Shown here: positions 13,355 to 17,874 of the stretch, in pieces
How the letters are laid out: every line of letters starts with the position of its first letter
How positions within the stretch are numbered: the first letter of the stretch is position 1
NCBI GenBank assembly: GCA_050261415.1
Contig: JBLNDG010000163.1
Span: forward strand, 1-17,874
Direction of reading: 5' to 3'
Origin: JBLNDG01 sp050261415
GTDB taxonomy: Bacteria > Bacillota > Clostridia > Lutisporales > Lutisporaceae
Length of the DNA stretch: 17,874 nucleotides
The notes under the pieces: model-generated
Told to the model about the DNA's origin: nothing
The model's input: the letters and a program-made list of their open reading frames with translations, nothing else
The model's database searches: none
Made by a program: the position numbers and the translations under genes

Positions 13355-13618
13355 ATTATTGTCAATGGTGGACGATGTCTATCAAGATGGAGAGTTGATT
13401 CAATTTGAAAACTTGAAATCATTTAATCAGTGATTAATTTCCTATGTTTAGCTGCAGACAGAAAAAATGCAGATTATATAATATATGGTATAGAATATCC
13501 AATTGAGATTGTAGTATAATTTCTGGCTATATATAATTTAATTAACAAAAGGTGGAAACATACAATCATATATGAATATTACAATACTCATGTTTTGTGC
13601 TATAAAGGGGACATATTT
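13355..13618 (+). promoter_or_regulatory. Upstream region of the polyketide cluster with a possible promoter
   Basis: About 260 bases without a convincing gene. TTGTAG, 17 bases, TATAAT near 13511-13539 is a plausible but weak sigma-A promoter for the acyltransferase gene. A 22-codon frame (MVDDVYQDGELIQFENLKSF, about 13366-13434) has no ribosome site; it may be a gene remnant or chance. Confidence 0.35.
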
Positions 13619-14587
13619 ATGCTGAATAATAATTCTGACAACTTGAATGTGGCTTTATTATTTCCAGGCGTCGGATCTCAGTACTATGGAATGGGTAAAG
13701 AGTTCTTCAATAACTTTAGAGTCGTAAAGAGTACTTTTGAGGAAGCAAGTGACACTTTGGGTATAAATTTTGCCGACATATGCTTTAATGCTGAAAAGGA
13801 CAGAAGGCTGGAACAACTGGAATATATAAAGCCTGCTCTTGTATTTGTCAGTGTAGCTACATACAGATTATACATGGAGGAAATAGGTATTGCACCCAAA
13901 TTCAATACCGGATACAGTCTGGGTGAATATACCGCCCTATGCTGTGCAGGAGCAATCAGTTTTGCTGATACCTTAAAGGTTGTCCGGCAAAGGGCGCTTA
14001 TTATAAATGAAGCTTCTTCGGGTATTGATGGGACAATGGCCTGGGTAGTCGGCATAGACTATAATATCGTTGAAGAATTATGCAGAGAAATTAGGGCTAA
14101 TGGTAAGGAAGTATACTTATCTGCATATAATTCTCAGCAAAGGATGTCCATATCAGGTCCTAATAGCACAATTAGAGCAATTGCAGAAAAGATTGAGGAT
14201 GCAGGAGGGGTTGTTATACCAATAAAGATGAGTGGCCCGTTTCATAGTCCAATGATGTTTAAAGCATCAGATAATCTCAGAGAAGTACTATCAAAATATG
14301 AGTTCAAAACTCCGGTAACAACGGTTATTGCCAATAGGAATGCCCTACCATATGAAAGCAGCAGTGAAAGCATGATCGATAACCTCTCGCTGCAAATTGT
14401 GGAACCTATTAGGTGGACAAGCTGTATTGAATACCTGTTATTAAATGGTATAGATAAAGCTATAGAAATGGGTCCCAAGATGGTCCTTAAATACCTTGTA
14501 GAGCTGAATACTAATAAAATCAAGACTTTTTCGCTGGAGACATCCAGTGACTTGGAAGTCTTAAAAACAGGTTTGGGCTGTAGTTAG
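13619..14587 (+). CDS. Free-standing malonyl-type acyltransferase (trans-AT PKS or FabD-like)
   Basis: A 322-residue acyltransferase that loads malonyl-type units from CoA onto an ACP. Visible: FPGVGSQ (oxyanion Gln21), nucleophile elbow GYSLGEYTA (Ser100; FabD proteins usually have GHS, here Tyr replaces His99), the carboxylate-binding Arg125 (VVRQRALIINEA), and catalytic His209 (GPFHSPMM). Arg125 means a carboxylated, malonyl-type substrate. ATG 13619 is chosen because AAAGGGG (13604-13610) is eight bases upstream. The downstream dehydrogenase, ACP and acyl-CoA dehydrogenase genes make it part of an extender-unit cassette or trans-AT polyketide cluster rather than housekeeping fatty acid synthesis, where fabD sits among fab genes. 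Which malonyl variant it prefers cannot be read. Confidence 0.85.
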   Translation: MLNNNSDNLNVALLFPGVGSQYYGMGKEFFNNFRVVKSTFEEASDTLGINFADICFNAEKDRRLEQLEYIKPALVFVSVATYRLYMEEIGIAPKFNTGYSLGEYTALCCAGAISFADTLKVVRQRALIINEASSGIDGTMAWVVGIDYNIVEELCREIRANGKEVYLSAYNSQQRMSISGPNSTIRAIAEKIEDAGGVVIPIKMSGPFHSPMMFKASDNLREVLSKYEFKTPVTTVIANRNALPYESSSESMIDNLSLQIVEPIRWTSCIEYLLLNGIDKAIEMGPKMVLKYLVELNTNKIKTFSLETSSDLEVLKTGLGCS

Positions 14588-14674
14588 GCGGATGGAAAAA
14601 GTATTACCGGGTTTTTAATACTTAAGTGTTATTTCATTTAAATGATACAAATATTATTTTGAAGGAGATTGCTT

Positions 14675-15529
14675 ATGCAGATTAAAAAAGTAGGTGTTAT
14701 TGGAGCTGGGGTGATAGGTACTAGTATAGCAATCGATCTTGTACTCCATAGCTTTCAAGTTGTGCTGATTGATATATCGGAAGCCGCTCTGGATAAAGCA
14801 AGAAATGAATTTACAAAGGGCATAAGATTCGCTCCTTTGTTGAATAAGTCTCTGAAAAGCATTGACTTGGAAGAAGCTTTGGGGAATATTATGTTTTCGA
14901 TGGATCTAAACGAGTTGGCATCATGTAATATTATAATCGAAAATACCCCTGAAGTTTATGAACTGAAAGAAGAATTGTACAAGAAGCTTGATTCAATATG
15001 TGAGCCGGACATATGCTTCGGGGTAAACACATCATGTGTTTCAATTACAAAGATAGCTGGTGTTACCAAGCGCCAGGATAAAGTTATAGGAATGCACTTC
15101 ATGAACCCTTCCTACTTGAAACAGCATATTGAGGTAATAAAAGGCTTTAATACCAGTGAAGAAACAATAAACCATATTACTGAGTTTTTATCAGCAATTA
15201 AGAAGGTGCCGATCATAGTAAATGACCTGCCTGGGTTTGTTTCCAATAGAGTATCGCATTTATTCATGAATGAAGCAGCCTTTGTAGTTCAAGATCAGGT
15301 AGCAACACCTGAAAAAGTGGATATGATATTCAAAGAATGTTTCGGTCATAAGATGGGGCCTCTTGAAACAGCGGATTTGATAGGACTTGATACGGTTGTC
15401 AATTCACTTGATATTTTATATAAGAGTTATCAAGATCCGAAATTTCGCTGTTGTCCTTTATTGAGGAAAATGGTTGAAGCAAATCTACTAGGGAGAAAAT
15501 CCGGAAGAGGATTCTATAATTATAGCTAA
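14675..15529 (+). CDS. 3-hydroxyacyl-CoA dehydrogenase-like protein for substituted-malonyl-ACP formation
   Basis: A 284-residue protein of the 3-hydroxybutyryl-CoA dehydrogenase family: NAD fold VGVIGAGVIGTSIA (G10-x-G-x-x-G15) with acidic LIDIS at strand two, catalytic NTSCVSIT, GMHFMNPS and LPGFVSNRV, and the C-terminal domain ending GRKSGRGFYNY. ATG 14675 follows AAGGAG (14662-14667). In methoxymalonyl/hydroxymalonyl-ACP pathways (FkbK, ZmaG types) such an enzyme oxidises the glyceryl-ACP hydroxyl. Here it stands directly before a dedicated ACP and an acyl-CoA dehydrogenase, the partners of that pathway. Butyrate-type fermentation is the alternative role, but its usual neighbours (crotonase, thiolase, Etf) are absent. 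Confidence 0.85.
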   Translation: MQIKKVGVIGAGVIGTSIAIDLVLHSFQVVLIDISEAALDKARNEFTKGIRFAPLLNKSLKSIDLEEALGNIMFSMDLNELASCNIIIENTPEVYELKEELYKKLDSICEPDICFGVNTSCVSITKIAGVTKRQDKVIGMHFMNPSYLKQHIEVIKGFNTSEETINHITEFLSAIKKVPIIVNDLPGFVSNRVSHLFMNEAAFVVQDQVATPEKVDMIFKECFGHKMGPLETADLIGLDTVVNSLDILYKSYQDPKFRCCPLLRKMVEANLLGRKSGRGFYNYS

Positions 15530-15551
15530 GTAACAGAAATGGAGTAATAAA

Positions 15552-15818
15552 ATGTATACTTCACAACCAATAAAACTAGAGGAAATAATCAGTGACTACA
15601 TAGTCAGGAATGTGAACTTGACTCAAATTGATAACGACATGAGGATATTTGAGAGCGGTTTGGTAAATTCCCTTTTTGCTATTGAACTTATGACTTTTCT
15701 GGAAAAGAGTTTTGGCATAAAAATTAGGATTGATGATTTGGATATGGAGAATTTCCAATCAGTGAACCTGATAGTGAAATTTGTTGAGAACAAGCTAAAG
15801 GGTGAAAAAAATGTATAG
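15552..15818 (+). CDS. Dedicated acyl carrier protein (FkbJ/ZmaD type)
   Basis: An 88-residue carrier protein. The phosphopantetheine site is Ser40 in IFESGLVNSLFAIEL; the NS in place of the usual DS, with SLFA after it, is typical of the small ACPs that carry glycerate-derived or amino-malonyl extender units. Followed by MTFLEKSFGIKI and DLDMENFQSVNLIVKFV, the normal ACP helices. GGAG precedes the ATG. The last eight bases overlap the start of the acyl-CoA dehydrogenase gene (ATG 15811), so translation is coupled. Confidence 0.88.
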   Translation: MYTSQPIKLEEIISDYIVRNVNLTQIDNDMRIFESGLVNSLFAIELMTFLEKSFGIKIRIDDLDMENFQSVNLIVKFVENKLKGEKNV

Positions 15819-16011
15819 TTATGTAAAAGACAGTCAATATGAGACTCAATATAATGATTTTAAAGAGTTTACCCAGCAATATATCCAGCCCTATGCAAAT
15901 CAATGGGACATAGAGGAATGCCTACCCAGAACTATCATAAAGGCATGTGCAGACAGAGGCTACTTAGTGTCCCCTGAAAAACATATTTTTGATAAACTCA
16001 TCAGGGGTTGA
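15811..16011 (+). pseudogene. Acyl-CoA dehydrogenase (FkbI-like), cut off by an insertion sequence
   Basis: The first about 52 residues match the N-terminal helices of acyl-CoA dehydrogenases: FKEFTQQYIQPYANQWDIEECLPRTIIKACADRGYL. At 15965 the gene meets an IS, and the frame then runs 15 codons into IS sequence to TGA 16009-16011. Removing the IS and one ACTT copy gives RGYLGALISK, the expected continuation (GYLGAL) of the family; this then stops at a second element after 17588. Full proteins are about 380 residues. In FkbI/ZmaE systems this enzyme oxidises hydroxy- or amino-acyl-ACP to the malonyl semialdehyde stage or beyond. ATG 15811 follows AAAGGGTG. Confidence 0.85.
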
Positions 16012-17565
16012 ATAATAAATTTATGCTCTTTGACAATTTTATACCGGTTATTCGTGGCCACTATCCCTGATATTACGCATATTTTACTGCATTTAACAGG
16101 TTATGGGTCAAAATACCCCAACCTACCCATGTGCTGGTTCCACTATGACCACGGGAAAGACTTCGTTCAAGCCCATATTTTCGTTTTAGAAGACTGATCT
16201 TTGCTTCTGATCCAGCTCTCCAATGAACCAGTCTTTTAAACCATCGACTCTTTTCCAGTTCTGATCGGGCTTTTGATTTCTTCCCCTTGGCGGGTATGGC
16301 AACTTTCTTTACTCCTGCTGTTTTGAGGTTCTTCTCATTATCCTTTGAGCCATACCCCCGGTCAGTGGTTACAGCTTCAGGCACATGCCCAAAGGTTTCC
16401 TCATGGCGCTCTACAGCATCCATAAGAAGTGTGTCGTCTGCGGGATTACCCTTATAGACTTCATAGTTGGATACGAAGCCCTTTTCACATTCTTCAATCT
16501 GAGCTTTGTAGCCAAATTCGACCTTTGCACGAAGCTTACCCTTTTTGATCGGTCTGGCTTCCTTGTCATGGATGCTCACGATGCGGTCTTTAATGTGCGT
16601 ATTGCCGGCTTGGACTTCCTCCGTCTGCTTGATGATCTCTCCTACTGTATCAAGGATGTCGGATAGCTTTTTGCTTAGTTTTCGATTTTCATCCGTGTCT
16701 TTTTCGTTGAGCTTATCCAAAACTTTGCGCCCGGCTTTCTGGCTTTCCTTGGCTGTTTGGACCATTTCATCCACAATTGCTTTAACTTCCTGTTGAGATT
16801 TTCCGGTCCGGCGATTTAACACCTTAACCACCTTTAAAAGCTGCTGTTTGGCTTTCCGGGCACCACTCCTGAAACCCTCGGTTGCCTCTTTGTACACAGA
16901 CTTGACTTTTTTAACCGTTTTGCCAACAGCATCCACGCAATCCTTCAAAAGGTTTGCATCAGAAGGGTAGTGGGTGTTGGATTCCACCACCGTGGTGTCC
17001 ACACGAAGTTTTCTGCCACGAATTATCTTCCGTTCGGTGAGTTGTTTCATAAGCTTTTGATTTAAATCCTTTATAACTTCTTCACCGTACTTCTGATTTA
17101 GCTTTATCAATGTAGAACTATCCGGTGCAGGTTTATCCAGCGGAATTCGGCAGAACTTCTTGAGTGTGATGCTATCATTTACTTTCTTCTCAAGGGTTTC
17201 ATATCCCCACTCACTGGAGTATTTCAAAATCATAAGCCTTATATAAGGCCTAACGGGTACTGAGCCTCTGCCGATAGTCACATTGAACCTCTCGATGAAA
17301 GGCTCTTCGAACCTTTCATCCTGGAGGATTTGGTCTACCTTTTCAAGATCTGCCGGAAGCTTTAAAATCTCCGGCGGTAGCAGTGATTCGACTAAAGATA
17401 TTTGATTTGCTGCAATTTCCGGGTAGTCCAATCGTAACATATACTTGCACCTCTCAGGATTTAACTTATTTGTTTGATAATGTATATATTCGACATTATG
17501 CAACAAAAATCCTGCTGATACGCTGATTTTTCAAGGTTCTAAACCCCTATTTTTCAGGGGACACT
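15966..17565. mobile_element. Complete 1600-bp insertion sequence
   Basis: Perfect 16-bp terminal inverted repeats AGTGTCCCCTGAAAAA at 15966-15981 and 17550-17565 (complement). Direct target duplication ACTT at 15962-15965 and 17566-17569. One transposase gene on the minus strand. The matching target copies and intact ends indicate a fairly recent insertion into the acyl-CoA dehydrogenase gene. Confidence 0.92.
16073..17440 (-). CDS. DDE transposase (IS1182/IS5-like or ISNCY group)
   Basis: A 455-residue transposase. N-terminal DUF772-like part: RFEEPFIERFNVTIGRGSVPVRPYIRLMILK and DSSTLIKLNQKYG. DDE core: first Asp in KLRVDTTVVESNTHYPSD, second in AVTTDRGYGSKDNEK, and the Glu-bearing C-terminal part RAGSEAKISLLKRKYGLERSLSRG. 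A long charged helical insert (about 190-290) separates the first and second parts. ATG 17440 is preferred because GAGAGGTG is seven bases upstream; an ATG at 17506 would add 22 residues. The frame is intact, so the element may be active. Exact IS family should be taken as tentative. Confidence 0.88.
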   Translation of the reverse strand: MLRLDYPEIAANQISLVESLLPPEILKLPADLEKVDQILQDERFEEPFIERFNVTIGRGSVPVRPYIRLMILKYSSEWGYETLEKKVNDSITLKKFCRIPLDKPAPDSSTLIKLNQKYGEEVIKDLNQKLMKQLTERKIIRGRKLRVDTTVVESNTHYPSDANLLKDCVDAVGKTVKKVKSVYKEATEGFRSGARKAKQQLLKVVKVLNRRTGKSQQEVKAIVDEMVQTAKESQKAGRKVLDKLNEKDTDENRKLSKKLSDILDTVGEIIKQTEEVQAGNTHIKDRIVSIHDKEARPIKKGKLRAKVEFGYKAQIEECEKGFVSNYEVYKGNPADDTLLMDAVERHEETFGHVPEAVTTDRGYGSKDNEKNLKTAGVKKVAIPAKGKKSKARSELEKSRWFKRLVHWRAGSEAKISLLKRKYGLERSLSRGHSGTSTWVGWGILTHNLLNAVKYA

Positions 17566-17588
17566 ACTTAGGTGCATTAATATCCAAG
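17566..17588 (+). pseudogene. Continuation fragment of the acyl-CoA dehydrogenase gene
   Basis: ACTTAGGTGCATTAATATCCAAG, stated as two parts: the ACTT target copy and 19 bases more. Read in frame with the part before the IS it gives YLGALISK. After 17588 the similarity to the family ends abruptly. Confidence 0.6.
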
Positions 17589-17655
17589 TGTCGCTGCTCG
17601 GCTTGTTTGACCGCATTTTGCTTGCAATCCATGACCGTTAATTTTGCTCATTTAT

Positions 17656-17686
17656 CCTGTCCGGGAATAATCCCAGACAGGATTTT
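17656..17686 (+). terminator. Hairpin between the element end and the ATPase gene
   Basis: CCTGTC-C-GGG (17656-17665) and CCC-A-GACAGG (17672-17681) around AATAAT, followed by ATTTTT. It may stop transcription entering the element from outside and, read from the other strand, end the ATPase gene. Confidence 0.65.
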
Positions 17687-17689
17687 TAA

Positions 17690-17874
17690 CTACCAGCTGA
17701 ATTCTTCTTCAATAATAAGCCTTATCATATGGTCATCTATCAATTTAACCTGACTTTGAGCAGCATGCATCAAGCTGGCTGTACATAACTTGTTTATCTT
17801 TCTTGCTACTCCATGGGCATATTCGTAAATCTCGTTAACTGCCTTATCGGTAAATATGTCTCGTGTTTCTCCTG
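17690..17874 (-). CDS. ExeA/TniB-like AAA ATPase of a transposon, C-terminal part
   Basis: The last 61 residues of a protein that begins outside the window; stop TAG at 17690-17692. ETRDIFTDKAVNEIYEYAHGVARKINKLCTASLMHAAQSQVKLIDDHMIRLIIEEEF is the C-terminal lid region of the ExeA-like AAA ATPases (here cited in pieces: DIFTDKAVNEIYEYAHG, RKINKLCTASLMHA, KLIDDHMIRLII). Such ATPases work as target-selection helpers with Mu/TniA-like DDE transposases. The nucleotide-binding motifs lie outside the window. Confidence 0.75.
   Translation of the reverse strand, partial: GETRDIFTDKAVNEIYEYAHGVARKINKLCTASLMHAAQSQVKLIDDHMIRLIIEEEFSW

Larger units (their letters stand above)
17589..17874. mobile_element. 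Left end of a second transposon-like element (partial)
   Basis: Starts with TGTCGCTG at 17589, where the acyl-CoA dehydrogenase sequence breaks off. Two spaced repeats, TGACCGCATTTTGCT (17608-17622) and TGACCGTTAATTTTGCT (17632-17648), resemble subterminal transposase-binding sites. An ExeA/TniB-like ATPase gene follows on the minus strand. The other end is outside the window, so the boundary is an inference. Confidence 0.5.

Noticed and set aside
1..17874. tRNA or rRNA genes
   Set aside because: No cloverleaf with the conserved TTC-loop or ribosomal RNA stretch was recognised on either strand.

Overview
The window looks like a low-GC, endospore-forming anaerobic Clostridia genome, probably from the Ruminiclostridium/Acetivibrio side of the group (inferred from gene content, not tested). 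Evidence: the spore coat operon cotJA-cotJB-cotJC, a Spo0E-like phosphatase, a Bacillus-type LexA box, a c-di-GMP-I riboswitch upstream of a chemoreceptor, a hemerythrin/DUF1858/DUF438 gene set and strong Shine-Dalgarno sites with frequent GTG/TTG starts.

Layout. 1-860: ArsR-type regulator and a VOC-fold protein, closed by a terminator. 869-2811: nitrosative/redox-stress operon made of an N-terminally truncated RIC (ScdA/YtfE)-like protein, a DUF1858 protein and a DUF438-hemerythrin-PAS protein whose frame is broken by one missing G. 2814-5261: sigma-A promoter, c-di-GMP-I riboswitch, terminator hairpin and a 687-residue dCache chemoreceptor. 5348-6852: small genes: LLH-type holin-like membrane protein, a WYL-like 72-residue protein behind a LexA-box promoter, an unknown 61-residue protein with a TTG start, and a 54-residue Spo0E-like phosphatase. 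6864-7406 (minus): ferritin-like protein. 7553-7805: a complete non-coding RNA unit (promoter, about 185-nt rod-like RNA, terminator) with the architecture of 6S RNA. 7965-8828: Amidase_6-type cysteine hydrolase.

9025-11756 (minus) is a decayed accessory island: an HsdR-N-like nuclease broken by an in-frame TGA, a three-Cys-motif partner protein (TcmP) with a frameshift and a missing SAM-binding segment, and the C-terminal part of its radical-SAM partner. The last fragment sits behind an intact sigma-A promoter (TTGACA-17-TATACT) whose spacer is filled by a near-consensus LexA box. I rate this DNA-damage-controlled TcmP/radical-SAM module as the most interesting signal here.

12164-13354: cotJABC. 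13619-17588: start of a polyketide-type cluster that would supply an alpha-hydroxy- or alpha-methoxymalonyl-ACP extender unit (free-standing acyltransferase, 3-hydroxyacyl-CoA dehydrogenase, dedicated ACP, acyl-CoA dehydrogenase). The acyl-CoA dehydrogenase gene is interrupted by a 1600-bp insertion sequence (perfect 16-bp inverted repeats, ACTT target duplication). Only 23 bp past the IS it is cut again, by the end of a second transposon-like element that carries an ExeA/TniB-type ATPase running off the window. The pathway is therefore probably dead at this locus unless another copy exists.
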